Under the pieces are notes generated by a model. It did no database searches. It worked only from the letters and a program-made list of their open reading frames with translations, and had not been told where the DNA came from. From Tolypothrix tenuis PCC 7101 (GTDB lineage: Bacteria > Cyanobacteriota > Cyanobacteriia > Cyanobacteriales > Nostocaceae), in assembly GCF_002368295.1 (NCBI RefSeq), contig NZ_AP018248.1, positions 7,899,326 to 7,963,325 of the forward strand: a stretch of DNA of 64,000 nucleotides, given 5' to 3'. Shown here piece after piece: positions 27,724 through 36,621 of this stretch; within the stretch, counting starts at the first letter, position 1; each line of letters opens with the position of its first letter. The translations under genes and the position numbers were made by a program.

Positions 27724-28292
27724 TGTTATTTGTACCTGTAAAAACTCAATTTAGCTTTACTTTGCAGTGGACGATAGCCACTTTGAGCGGTTTTTTGGTG
27801 AGTCTGCTATTCATTGAAATTGGCGAAAAGCCAGATTTGGGTTTATTACAGGCGATGATTGGCGGATTAGCGATCGCACTAGCTCAGACTATCATGCTCA
27901 CCCATACCAGCTTTTACCTGAAGTGGGTATTGTTCACAATGGGGGGTTGGGGTGCGATCGCAATTATTGGTATAGGTGCTATAGGTTGGATTGTACCCAC
28001 AACTGACTTACTCCCGACGAGGATGCTTTATGAGGCGCTTTCTGGGTTAATTGGCGGTTTCGTCATTGGATTTGCTCAATGGTGGGCTATTTACCAATCA
28101 GTTCCTTTAGCTTGGCGCTGGATATTTATTAGTGCATTTAGTTGGGCAATAGCCTTGCCCATCGGTGCAGCTATTGGCTTGATTTTACGCCAACTCACAC
28201 AGTTTTTTCTAGGCGAAGTCATCGGTTTAGCGATCGCTTGGCTGCTGGTTGCTATTTTGACGGGGATGAATGCTTATAAGTTGTTGAAGTGA
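27723..28292 (+). CDS. Polytopic membrane protein of unknown function, 189 aa
   Basis: The ATG at 27723 overlaps the preceding stop; a TTG three bases earlier is possible. About five hydrophobic helices are seen (for example TIATLSGFLVSLLFIEIG and EVIGLAIAWLLVAILTG), with a glycine-rich, duplicated-looking pattern (GGLAIALAQ, GGFVIGFAQ). No catalytic motif is visible. The tight coupling to the GH10-like gene suggests that they work on the same envelope process. Confidence 0.65.
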   Translation: MLFVPVKTQFSFTLQWTIATLSGFLVSLLFIEIGEKPDLGLLQAMIGGLAIALAQTIMLTHTSFYLKWVLFTMGGWGAIAIIGIGAIGWIVPTTDLLPTRMLYEALSGLIGGFVIGFAQWWAIYQSVPLAWRWIFISAFSWAIALPIGAAIGLILRQLTQFFLGEVIGLAIAWLLVAILTGMNAYKLLK

Positions 28293-28746
28293 TTGGGGGG
28301 TTGGGGATGAGGCAAGGGGGCAGGGGGCAGGGAGCAGGGGGAGAAATGATTAATGGCAAACACCAATTACCAATTACCAATTACCAATTACCAATGCCCA
28401 ATGCCCAATGCCCAATGCCCCACCTATTAAGAATAATCACAATAATTCATAATAGTCCTTGATTATACTTAAAATATGTGCAAAAATCTTTAAGGAATTA
28501 TTAACAAATCAATATCAAGTAACTTTACACTAACCTGCCCATGTATTTTATTCTTCAACCAGCAGGATTTGTTAAGCTTACTTTTATGGGCTTTCCGTAA
28601 TTTCTGAAGAGAAATAGAGAAAGACGCAAATATCAATAGATCCAAGCTGACAATCCTTTGCTTTAGGCGCTAAGGATAATTTTTACGACCGTAACTATAC
28701 AAGAGAGCGCCTAGATGAGTCAGTTATACCAGACAGGGACTCTCGC
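28293..28746. other. 454-base region with tandem repeats
   Basis: GGCAGGG-type repeats lie at about 28310-28345, and ATTACCA and CCAATGC heptamers at 28363-28420. The remainder, 28421-28746, is the leader region of the sensor gene with no supported gene. Confidence 0.6.
28363..28420. repeat. ATTACCA and CCAATGC heptamer arrays
   Basis: About four to five ATTACCA units run directly into four CCAATGC units, all in tandem. These are typical cyanobacterial STRRs. Confidence 0.85.
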
Positions 28747-30996
28747 ATGAATATTAACCAATCGGAATCAACTGTAGAACTCAAACCACTGTCTCCGCCT
28801 TACTTTCTCTTCGGCAAAGATGCGGACAAAAGTAGTAGTGAGCAGTTTCTACTCAGCATCTACGATTCTGGACAAGCATCGATTTTTGTAGTAGATGTGC
28901 TGGAAGATGGGGATTTTCGCTATGTGGCACTGAATCCAACTCATGAACGCTGGCTGGGAATGAGCTCCGAGGAACTCCAAGGGAAAAAGCCAGAGGATAT
29001 ACTATCGCCTATGGATGCGGCGAAAGTACGTCAGCATTACAATGATTGCGTACGCTTTGGCAAAACTATTTCCTACGAACAATGCTTGCAATTCCAAGGT
29101 GTTCCTACATGGTGGAGTACGACGCTGACACCGTTGCGAGATGCGAATTCAAAGATTTATCGCTTGATTGGTACTAGTAGCAGTATCAGTCCAATCAAGC
29201 AGATAGAACGTAACGGGAAACTGCAAGCAGAAAAAGCGCAACTATTGGCAGATATAGACCAAAAAATTTGCCAATCGCAAGATTTAGAGACAATTCTGCC
29301 ACAAATAGTTAAAGAAGCACGGAATTTATTAAGTTGCGATCGCGTTTTAGTTTACCGCTTCCAGGCTGATGGTACTGGTGCGATCGCCGCAGAAGCCACT
29401 ATAGTTGCTCATGGCCCACTATTAGGGAAAAACATCCATGATCCTTGCTTTACTACTAAACATCAAGAACGCTACAGAAAAGGCGGGATTCAGGTTATTG
29501 AAGATATTTATGCAGCGGGGTTACATCCTTGCCAAATAGATTTTCTCGCCTCTTTGCAAGTTAGGGCTAATTTAGTTGTACCAATTCTCTTACACCAAGA
29601 TTTGTGGGGGTTATTAATTGCCCAGTATTGTGACAAACCCCATCAATGGCGAGATGCAGAAATTGACTTACTCAAGCAGTTAGCAGTGCAAATTGGCATT
29701 GCTAGCCAGCAAGCTAAACTGCAGCAACAGGTAGAAAACCTGAAAGCTAAAATGGAGTTGCAACGCCAAGAGTATGCAGTTCAAGTCCAAAAGATTCAAG
29801 ACTTTCAAGCACTGTGGCAACGCATCACAGAACAAATCCGCGACAATCTTGATATCAGCCAAATACTAGAAACAGTAGTTCAAGATTTAGCGCAGTTACT
29901 TAAAAGCGATCGCTGTCATATCGAACTCTATGACACTGACTGCACCTTAGCAACTATTGCCTATGAATACACCCATAGTTCACCTTTGTATCAAGGTGTA
30001 AGCAAGCAAGTTGCAGACTTCTCGGAAATTTACCAACGCTTGTTGCAAAAACAATCCCTGCATTCTGTGGAAATTCTTCACGGATGGCAACCAACATTGC
30101 AGGTAATTACCCAGCTAGCTTATCCAATTTTTGATCGCCAAGGAATGCTCGGCAATCTATGGCTGATCCGCACCACCCAACAGCCATTTGATGAATGGGA
30201 AAATGGCGTAGTGCAGCAAATCGCCAGTCAATGTGCGATCGCAATTCGCAATTCGCGGCTAAATCAAACTATCCAAACCCAAGCGCAAGAAATAGCAAGC
30301 ATTGAACGCCTCAATAACCAATTTCTCCGCGCTTTAGCGCAAGAACTCCGCACACCCATTACTAGCATTAATCTTGCAGCCCAAACCCTTGAAAGTATGC
30401 TTAATCTAGAAGGGCTATCAGATAAAGACATAGTGCCACAACTATTGCAGATACTTCATAGCGAATGTGGTAGAGGTAGTAACTTAATTCAAGACTTGCT
30501 CACACTTACCCAGCATCAAACCCCACCCGATCCCCAAACCCTTATTCCCATCGACTTACAAACCTGGTTACCCCCAATTGTCGAGTCTTTTCGGGAAGTC
30601 ACCGCTTGTCAGAAACAACAATTAAAGCTGAAGATTGACACTGCACTACCAACTTTAGCAACAGAGATTACCGAATTAGAGCGAATTGTTACAGAATTGC
30701 TTAACCATATCTGCAAATACACACCTACTGGTGAAACCATAACAGTATCAGTGCAATTGATAGCAGATATGATGCAGATTAGGTTCCAAAACTCCGGCTT
30801 AGAGATATCTGCTCAACAACGAGCAAGAATTTTTGAGCCATTTTATCACATCGCTAAAAATGACCCCTGGAAACATAGCGGCACCGGGCTAGAACTAGCA
30901 TTAGTGCAAAAAATGGTCACCAATTTAGGTGGTAAAATTCACGTAGAAAGTGTAGCAGGAAAAACTACATTTATAGTAAAACTCCCTAGAGCTTAA
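28747..30996 (+). CDS. PAS-GAF-GAF sensor with degenerate histidine-kinase core, 749 aa
   Basis: A PAS domain (about 35-155) is followed by a phytochrome/CBCR-like GAF (about 165-320: DPCF, AGLHPC, VRANLVVPI, LWGLLIAQYC), a second GAF (about 355-510) and a kinase core. The H-box reads LAQELRTP, with Gln (Q532, codon CAA) in place of the phospho-acceptor His. The N-box has His (H654) for Asn. The G1 box reads NSGLE instead of DxGxG, and the G2 box GTGLEL instead of GTGLGL. The protein is therefore probably not an autokinase. It may bind partners or light-absorbing or small ligands and regulate an active kinase. Cys in HPCQ could hold a bilin, but the usual His after it is missing. Confidence 0.8.
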   Translation: MNINQSESTVELKPLSPPYFLFGKDADKSSSEQFLLSIYDSGQASIFVVDVLEDGDFRYVALNPTHERWLGMSSEELQGKKPEDILSPMDAAKVRQHYNDCVRFGKTISYEQCLQFQGVPTWWSTTLTPLRDANSKIYRLIGTSSSISPIKQIERNGKLQAEKAQLLADIDQKICQSQDLETILPQIVKEARNLLSCDRVLVYRFQADGTGAIAAEATIVAHGPLLGKNIHDPCFTTKHQERYRKGGIQVIEDIYAAGLHPCQIDFLASLQVRANLVVPILLHQDLWGLLIAQYCDKPHQWRDAEIDLLKQLAVQIGIASQQAKLQQQVENLKAKMELQRQEYAVQVQKIQDFQALWQRITEQIRDNLDISQILETVVQDLAQLLKSDRCHIELYDTDCTLATIAYEYTHSSPLYQGVSKQVADFSEIYQRLLQKQSLHSVEILHGWQPTLQVITQLAYPIFDRQGMLGNLWLIRTTQQPFDEWENGVVQQIASQCAIAIRNSRLNQTIQTQAQEIASIERLNNQFLRALAQELRTPITSINLAAQTLESMLNLEGLSDKDIVPQLLQILHSECGRGSNLIQDLLTLTQHQTPPDPQTLIPIDLQTWLPPIVESFREVTACQKQQLKLKIDTALPTLATEITELERIVTELLNHICKYTPTGETITVSVQLIADMMQIRFQNSGLEISAQQRARIFEPFYHIAKNDPWKHSGTGLELALVQKMVTNLGGKIHVESVAGKTTFIVKLPRA

Positions 30997-31039
30997 AACC
31001 CGCTCCCAGACTGCACTAGTAAAGCCGTCAGCAATTTGC

Positions 31040-31045
31040 TATAAT
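31040..31045 (+). promoter_or_regulatory. -10 box of the tRNA-Lys gene
   Basis: A perfect TATAAT lies 12 bases upstream of the mature tRNA 5' end. The -35 element is not obvious. The promoter lies outside the integrated element, so the gene stays expressed. Confidence 0.6.
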
Positions 31046-31057
31046 CATTATTCGTGT

Positions 31058-31129
31058 GGGTGACTAGCTCAACGGTAGAGCATCGGACTCTTAATCCGCT
31101 GGTTCTGAGTTCGAATCTCAGGTCACCCA
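31058..31129 (+). tRNA. tRNA-Lys (CUU anticodon)
   Basis: The 72-nt cloverleaf folds with a perfect 7-bp acceptor stem (GGGTGAC/GTCACCC) and a 4-bp D stem (GCTC/GAGC). The anticodon loop is CTCTTAA (anticodon CUU), and the T arm is perfect (CTGAG/CTCAG around TTCGAAT). CCA is not fully encoded. Its last 42 bases form the left attachment repeat of the integrated element, and the gene remains intact. Confidence 0.93.
31088..31129 (+). repeat. attL: 42-bp attachment repeat in the tRNA 3' half
   Basis: It starts in the anticodon loop (CTCTTAATCC) and ends with the discriminator base (GGTCACCCA). It is identical to 47306-47347. The bases on either side differ, which fixes the limits of the repeat. 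Confidence 0.95.
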
Positions 31130-31556
31130 TTACGTTTTAGCCTTTGCAAAAATCAGGCTTGACTAGAATTTGACTAGATTCCGCAAATATCCCCCTCGAA
31201 AATGCTTGTTTTGAGGGGGATACAGCTATTTTGTCCTTGACTAAATTTGATAAAAATCCCTAATAGTATCAGCATTGCGATCGCGTGCTTGTCTGCCTAG
31301 CATTAATCGGTCTACAATGCAGTATTAAGCCTATTTTTGACTGTCAGATAGCTGTCAAGACTAATTTTTTACTTCGAGTTTAAGTGGCTGTCGCTAGATA
31401 AAGACTCCGGCGGGTAAAAAATTCTCTCTAGTCCCGTGACGGATTTGACCAACATTTTTCAGTATTGCCAAATAGCAAATTGTCCTCGCTGGCGATCGCC
31501 ACCTTCCAGTAGCCTCAAACCCTTACTCTTTCGTTAAATGTCAGTTTGCCATTTGG
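31130..31556. other. Left end of the element, non-coding
   Basis: These 427 bases carry three copies of an 11-mer, TTGACTAGAAT (31159-31169), TTGACTAGATT (31170-31180) and TTGACTAAATT (31237-31247), which look like integrase arm-type or accessory sites. A TATCCCCCTC/GAGGGGGATA hairpin lies at 31188-31222. No gene is supported. Confidence 0.5.
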
Positions 31557-31985
31557 CTAGTCTTTGTCGTGTTCATATTCCCGAATTTTAAACACCCCCT
31601 GCCCTTGCAGGAAATGCTCTACGTCTCTCATTGATGCGGCTACCCTGCCAAATTTATGATTTATCTTTTCATCTAACTGACGGCAAATTAAGTTAACAGC
31701 TTCTACCCTGTTTAAATAGTCTTGTACATGCAGGTCTAGCCGCTTATCCAGTCCAGTGTATTCTTTTTGTAAAATCTCAGTTTTTTGGGTAGATATATTG
31801 ACAGTATTTAAATCTTCCCTGAGATTTTTAATTTCAGCCTCTAGTGCATTAAATTTTGAGACAGTTTTAATTATTAAGCCTATTAGCACTGAAAGACTAA
31901 CGGATGCACTTAACAGAATGCTGACTGTTTGCAGATTAAAGTTAATAGTTACGCTGTTAGGGTTAACAGCAATAAAATTTCTCAT
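31557..31985 (-). CDS. Membrane-anchored coiled-coil protein, 142 aa
   Basis: This is the last gene of the leftward ten-gene operon. One transmembrane helix lies near residues 20-40 (VSILLSASVSLSVLIGLIIK), followed by a coiled coil to about residue 120 (ALEAEIKNLREDLNTVN). Its ATG directly follows the stop of the preceding gene. I do not recognise a family. The topology could suit a tether for the operon's product at the membrane or, if phage-like, a spanin-like or anchoring role; both are inference. Confidence 0.7.
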   Translation of the reverse strand: MRNFIAVNPNSVTINFNLQTVSILLSASVSLSVLIGLIIKTVSKFNALEAEIKNLREDLNTVNISTQKTEILQKEYTGLDKRLDLHVQDYLNRVEAVNLICRQLDEKINHKFGRVAASMRDVEHFLQGQGVFKIREYEHDKD

Positions 31986-32426
31986 TTATAAATTATTAAG
32001 CGTTGACTTAATCTCGTCTATAGAAGTTTTGATAACATCAACTTCATCCCCGGAATATTGCCAAACTTCTACCAACATTTCCTGATGCCAAGGTGGTACT
32101 CTAACCTCGACATAATAAGGGTAAAGCTGTAATTCAGGAAATTGGATTAATGTTAAAGTTCCTAGTCTTAAATCCTGTCTTGCAGTTTCTACACCTGCTG
32201 CAAATAATGAGGTAGAAGATGGCAAGGTAAATAAATTCATGTATGCCGTCCCAGCGTATCTCCAAGTATCTTTAGCCTGGCGATTTCGCATACCAATCAT
32301 TAAAATACGGCTATTGACAATTACGGTTAAAGGCTTAAAAAAAGCTGGTTTATTAGGGAATTTGACAGGAGTTAGTTTCGTCCTCACCACCAAATCCCAA
32401 TTAAGCCGGTCATGAATTCCGGTCAT
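31986..32426 (-). CDS. Unknown element protein, 146 aa
   Basis: No family recognised and no membrane segment or signal peptide. The composition suggests a beta-rich soluble protein (LRLGTLTLIQFPELQLYPYYVEVRVPP). Three bases separate it from the gene before and none from the gene after, so it is co-transcribed and probably coupled. Its place in a run of structural-looking proteins suggests a virion- or appendage-type component, but nothing in the sequence proves it. Confidence 0.65.
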   Translation of the reverse strand: MTGIHDRLNWDLVVRTKLTPVKFPNKPAFFKPLTVIVNSRILMIGMRNRQAKDTWRYAGTAYMNLFTLPSSTSLFAAGVETARQDLRLGTLTLIQFPELQLYPYYVEVRVPPWHQEMLVEVWQYSGDEVDVIKTSIDEIKSTLNNL

Positions 32427-32429
32427 TAT

Positions 32430-32873
32430 TTAGTCCGAAGTATCCCACCTAATAGTCTGTCCTGCAGGCGTTCTAATTCCAACAATTCCCTTGCTTTTCC
32501 CATTTTTTTGAAAATAAAGAATAGCATCGGTAACTGTACAGCCACTGCCCAATGGCAAGGCAACTGTTTTATATGTTCCTGGTGACTTCCCTACTGTTTT
32601 TGCTTTGCTAAAAATTAGCGTTATAGAAATACGTCTATAACTTCCTTGAGCGTTAACGCGCTTAAAAGTTGCAGATCCTTTAGCCGTTTTTGAAGTAACA
32701 CTTTGAGTAGGTAGCGTAGTAATAGGCTTTAATCCAAGCTCTTTAGCAACGTTCTCCTTAACTCTGACTAACTGACTCTTTCCAGGCTTTCCTTTAGCAG
32801 AGGCAACTGTCCGTCCAAAAGGCAATTTAACCAAAACCCGCCCGCCCTTAGTAGGCCCTTTCCTCGTAGCCAT
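32430..32873 (-). CDS. Basic beta-rich element protein, 147 aa
   Basis: It is strongly basic, rich in Lys, Gly and Thr (MATRKGPTKGGRVLVKLPFG at the start). The second half looks beta-stranded (YRRISITLIFSKAKTVG, GTYKTVALPLG). No family recognised. A basic, small, stranded protein could bind nucleic acid or an acidic partner. It lies in the ten-gene operon three bases before the next gene. Confidence 0.65.
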   Translation of the reverse strand: MATRKGPTKGGRVLVKLPFGRTVASAKGKPGKSQLVRVKENVAKELGLKPITTLPTQSVTSKTAKGSATFKRVNAQGSYRRISITLIFSKAKTVGKSPGTYKTVALPLGSGCTVTDAILYFQKNGKSKGIVGIRTPAGQTIRWDTSD

Positions 32874-32911
32874 AATGAATCAAGTCTCCTAGATTATGGG
32901 TTTATGGATGA

Positions 32912-33403
32912 TTACGGCAAGTAATCAGTAGCAGTCATTACTGGCTTACCAGCAGAGTCTAGGGACGGAACGATTGGGAGAGTTGCGGTAACAGTAGCGG
33001 TCAATCCTTCCAAATCAATCGCAATAGTAATGTTATTGGGTGCAGTAGGGGTAACCGCTTGCTCCGCAGATGCAAGTAATTGAGCCATTTCTAAAAATGC
33101 AGCCGGAGAATGAGACCCTTTTAACTCACCACCAGTGCCTACATTGAATGGGGCTGTTCCTAAGTAGTTGGTAGCAGTGATCACGATTTGACCAGAAGAG
33201 TTAATAGCACTGCCCACTGGTAAAGATGCTGTAATTGTTGCTGTTCTAGCTTCAGCATCATAAGCTACGTTGAGGTTGTTGAACGTAACATCAGCTGTCG
33301 ATGCGGCCCGCTCTGCCTCATTAAGAATATGCGACAATTCCAAAAAAGCAGCCGGCTTATTTGTAGATTTGAGTGTTCCACCACCATTATTAAAAGTGCT
33401 CAT
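32912..33403 (-). CDS. Protein of two tandem duplicated domains, 163 aa
   Basis: Residues about 7-80 and 91-162 are copies of one module: GGxLK....PAAFLE, then a helix, then stranded TATITASLPVGS / TATVTATLPIVP, then a conserved ending VITATNYL / VMTATDYL. The internal duplication is clear by eye. The family is not known to me. Repeated small beta modules of this sort occur in surface and virion proteins. A good ribosome site (AAGGACGTAGA) precedes the ATG. About 100 bases separate it from the upstream gene of the operon. Confidence 0.7.
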   Translation of the reverse strand: MSTFNNGGGTLKSTNKPAAFLELSHILNEAERAASTADVTFNNLNVAYDAEARTATITASLPVGSAINSSGQIVITATNYLGTAPFNVGTGGELKGSHSPAAFLEMAQLLASAEQAVTPTAPNNITIAIDLEGLTATVTATLPIVPSLDSAGKPVMTATDYLP

Positions 33404-33503
33404 GTTCTACGTCCTTGTACGGAGTGATTTAAGACACTATCTTTATAACAGTATTTGAGAATAATCTTTTGTCTGGAAACCTCGCGCTGTCATAACTGCG
33501 CGA

Positions 33504-34157
33504 TTAAAAGTAAATGCGCCACTGTGGATTAGGAACATTTTGTCCATGAGGGTAATAGTCCGCTCTAATTGGTGTCATTTCATCTCTTTTGACCTTGGAC
33601 GGACTGCCCAAAACAAAATTATCTTTATCTTTGATAAACTTGTCATCGACAAATTTTAAAAAATACCTAATAACTGATTTACCTTCGTTCTCAGATACAG
33701 CATTTATTACTATTTTTGTCCTATCTTTTAAATTAAAAATGACTGGTTGATTCCCCTTTGTATACTTTGGAGGCTTGATACTTTTGCTTCCTTTGTAATG
33801 AGGAATATTTAAATCATAATAACCTTTGCGTTCTTTGCTATTGGTTCTATAGATAATTTTTAACTGAGGGATGTCTGTACCCGAATGAATTATCCAGCTT
33901 TCAGGGTAAGACAATACGCTATTCTCTGCAGCAGTCAACCGAGTAAAAAACATCTGCTTATTTGCAACAATAATAGCTGAGTCGTTCTCGTAAATAAGTA
34001 GACAATCTCTTATTGCTTCTCTGCCAGTATTTGCACCACGATAAGTTTGATTGTCAGCATCAGTTTTTAATGTTTTAAAGTATTTTTTGACTTCTCTGTT
34101 ATGAGTGATGCGTATAACTTTTCTCGTGAACTTCCAATTTTTGTAATTAACTGGCAC
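33504..34157 (-). CDS. Unknown element protein, 217 aa
   Basis: No family recognised. It is a basic, mixed alpha/beta protein with many Lys and Tyr residues and no signal or membrane segment. Its start overlaps the end of the collagen-like gene by 11 bases, so the two are coupled and probably made in fixed ratio. The C-terminus is proline- and asparagine-rich (PHGQNVPNPQWRIYF). Confidence 0.65.
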   Translation of the reverse strand: MPVNYKNWKFTRKVIRITHNREVKKYFKTLKTDADNQTYRGANTGREAIRDCLLIYENDSAIIVANKQMFFTRLTAAENSVLSYPESWIIHSGTDIPQLKIIYRTNSKERKGYYDLNIPHYKGSKSIKPPKYTKGNQPVIFNLKDRTKIVINAVSENEGKSVIRYFLKFVDDKFIKDKDNFVLGSPSKVKRDEMTPIRADYYPHGQNVPNPQWRIYF

Positions 34158-36621
34158 TTGTTAAAACCTCATCATCAGCGTTGATTTTAGGTGGATTGCT
34201 TGATTTATCTAGTGTTGATTCTGTGCCTGTTTGTTCTTTCTGTCCACTAGTCAAAGCTTTCTTAAATTCGGCTTTTTGATTAGTTAACTCTTCTACATCT
34301 TCTTTGATGCTTCTGACTGAGCTAGTAACGGTTTCGATGCTGCTTGCTGCATCTGATAAGTTATCTAACTTGTCTACCATTCTTTGTAGTTTGGTTGTAC
34401 CCAAATTAGTAGACATTGGTTTATATGCGTCATCACTCACTACACCTTCATTTCTTAAGGCGTTGCCAATGTCTGCTACATTCACACCTGTAACAACAGC
34501 GATGTCTCTAGTACTATCTATAATGTTTCTGACAGTACTGAGGATATTTGCACCGGCTTGATAAATTCTATTAGCTTGCTTCCAGGCTAAAGTTAACTTT
34601 ACATAATTTTCTAAACCTAATGTTCTCTTTAATAAGTCAGCGATACTGCCTTTTATTAGGTCTCCGGCATCATAAGGATTGCCTTCAGCATCTTTTAATC
34701 CGAAAACAGCCAACGTATTAGTAATACTTGATGTTAATGTACTGACTATATCGTTAGATAGCATTGTTGCATTATGCAGTGTTGTAGCTAACGTTATTAA
34801 ATTTGTAATTCGGTCTAACATTGACCAGGAAGCAAATCGTTGAATTTGTCCTGTTATGCCACCAATAACTTGAGAACCTAGCTTGAGGTTAACAATATTT
34901 GTAATACCTAAATTCGTAGTAGTTTTAGCCTCTATTCTGGCTAATGCCGCTTTGATAAAATTCAAATCTGCTGGGTTCACATCCTTACCATCCTTTCCAT
35001 CCTTTCCATCAATCCCAGGTCTTCCATCTCTGCCAATCCCTACATCTCCTCTATCGCCTTTATCCCCTTTCTCTCCCTTCTGTCCAGGTAGATAAATGCT
35101 GTAAATGAAACCATCCTTTCCTGGTATTCCTTGTAATCCTCTATCGCCTTTTTGTCCTGGTAAACCTCTCAAGCCTGGTAAACCTGGAAGACCTCTATCA
35201 CCTTTTAAGCCTTTAAGTAATTTAATTCCCTGATAAAGGCTGATAGCAGTTAAGGCAGTTGTAAGCGCTACACCAGCTTTACCAAGTGCATCACCACCAA
35301 TTTTTAATGCCTTGTCACCTATCTTTTTAGCTAGCCCTGCATTCTGATCAGCTATTTCAGCCTTTGCTTGTGCCCTGATAGCATCAGCTTGAGCTTTTTT
35401 CGCTGTAGCACTTGCACCACTAGCAACCCTTACCGCAGTGTTAGCCGTACCTTGTGCGCTTTCTGCTTTCTGGAATGCATTAGTTGCTAGTCCTAAAGCA
35501 GATGCAGCATCCTCACGAATTTTAGGTATTTGGTTGCTGGCGTTGAGCGCTTCTATCCTTGCTTGGTCAGCAAGTGCCTTTACTGGCGGAACGGTAGCGC
35601 CTACAGCTTCAATTCTTCTGGTTAGAGTAAAGAGCTTGCCTAGTATTCCGCTTAAATCATTACCCAGTGCATCTAATCCCCTTTCTACAGCATCAATTCT
35701 TGCACCTAAAGTTTCGAGAATTGCTATCTGTTCAATCATCGTGAGAATAGTTGCTACTACGCCGATTATCTCAAGAATTTTTCCTCCCCACTTAGCAACT
35801 GATTTTAAAGCTTCCTCACTAATACCTATTGCTTTACCAGCTTTTAAAATTGCATCTCCTGCAAGTTTTTCAGCTTTCTCAATAGTGCTTGAAAGTTTGC
35901 TAAGTTGACCCTTGAAACCATCAACTAAACCTCTTATTCCCTTAGTTTCCTTGATAGCATCCTCAGCTTTACTAGCAGCACTACCAGCTTTTGATACTGC
36001 GTCAAGTGATTTGTTAATAGCATTGCCCGATTTTAAATCAGCCTGGTTAGCAACATTTTTTGCTAATTCTGAATTTTGAGAGGCAATCCTAGCGGCATCT
36101 TTCGCGGATAACGATTCTCTTTCGGCTATTCGTGCTTTAGTTTCTGCGCTAACTGCTTGTACTTCTACAGTGTCAGCTTTGCGTTTAGCTCTTGTAGCAA
36201 CCTCATCAGCTTTCTTAGCAGTGCTATTAGCGTTTTTTGCTTGCCCATTTGCATTTGTTGCTTCTCCTTTAGCTTCATTAGCTTGTCTCTTTGCTTCTAC
36301 TGCTTCACTAATTGATTTTTCTGCTTGTCTCTTAGCTTCTAATGAATTTTTATTACTATTAGTAGCTGCACTATCAGCTTTAAATGCTGTTTCTAGTGCG
36401 TCTTTGGCTTTGCTTGCTGCGCTATTAATTTGTGGTTCTAATTTGTTATAAATTACCGTTGCACCTGCCGCTACTGCTACATCAATCCTAGGAACAATAC
36501 TCATCTCAGAACGTTTAACAGCTTGAGCAATAATAGCGTTCTCATCAATTGTTTTTAACTTTGCTATTTCTCGTTTTAAAGCTTCAATCTCAGCTTTTAA
36601 TTGTGTGCAATTATCAGCCAT
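34147..36621 (-). CDS. Collagen-like coiled-coil protein, 824 aa
   Basis: Residues about 5-270 are an Ala/Lys-rich heptad coiled coil with repeated AKxAxxAxxxA units. A hydrophobic stretch near 280-300 (GKILEIIGVVATILTMIEQI) follows, then a second coiled coil. Residues about 470-548 hold Gly-X-Y collagen repeats (GDRGLPGLPGLRGLPGQKG) interrupted once, near IYSIYLPG. The rest is helical. No signal peptide is seen. Trimeric fibres of this plan occur in phage tail fibres and bacterial surface proteins. It is the largest member of the ten-gene operon and overlaps both neighbours. Fibre or scaffold function is inferred. Confidence 0.8.
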   Translation of the reverse strand: MADNCTQLKAEIEALKREIAKLKTIDENAIIAQAVKRSEMSIVPRIDVAVAAGATVIYNKLEPQINSAASKAKDALETAFKADSAATNSNKNSLEAKRQAEKSISEAVEAKRQANEAKGEATNANGQAKNANSTAKKADEVATRAKRKADTVEVQAVSAETKARIAERESLSAKDAARIASQNSELAKNVANQADLKSGNAINKSLDAVSKAGSAASKAEDAIKETKGIRGLVDGFKGQLSKLSSTIEKAEKLAGDAILKAGKAIGISEEALKSVAKWGGKILEIIGVVATILTMIEQIAILETLGARIDAVERGLDALGNDLSGILGKLFTLTRRIEAVGATVPPVKALADQARIEALNASNQIPKIREDAASALGLATNAFQKAESAQGTANTAVRVASGASATAKKAQADAIRAQAKAEIADQNAGLAKKIGDKALKIGGDALGKAGVALTTALTAISLYQGIKLLKGLKGDRGLPGLPGLRGLPGQKGDRGLQGIPGKDGFIYSIYLPGQKGEKGDKGDRGDVGIGRDGRPGIDGKDGKDGKDVNPADLNFIKAALARIEAKTTTNLGITNIVNLKLGSQVIGGITGQIQRFASWSMLDRITNLITLATTLHNATMLSNDIVSTLTSSITNTLAVFGLKDAEGNPYDAGDLIKGSIADLLKRTLGLENYVKLTLAWKQANRIYQAGANILSTVRNIIDSTRDIAVVTGVNVADIGNALRNEGVVSDDAYKPMSTNLGTTKLQRMVDKLDNLSDAASSIETVTSSVRSIKEDVEELTNQKAEFKKALTSGQKEQTGTESTLDKSSNPPKINADDEVLTSAS

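Noticed and set aside
34883..35205. Plus-strand proline-rich frame opposite the collagen repeats
   Set aside because: It is the mirror image of Gly-X-Y codons (GGN read as NCC) and not a gene.
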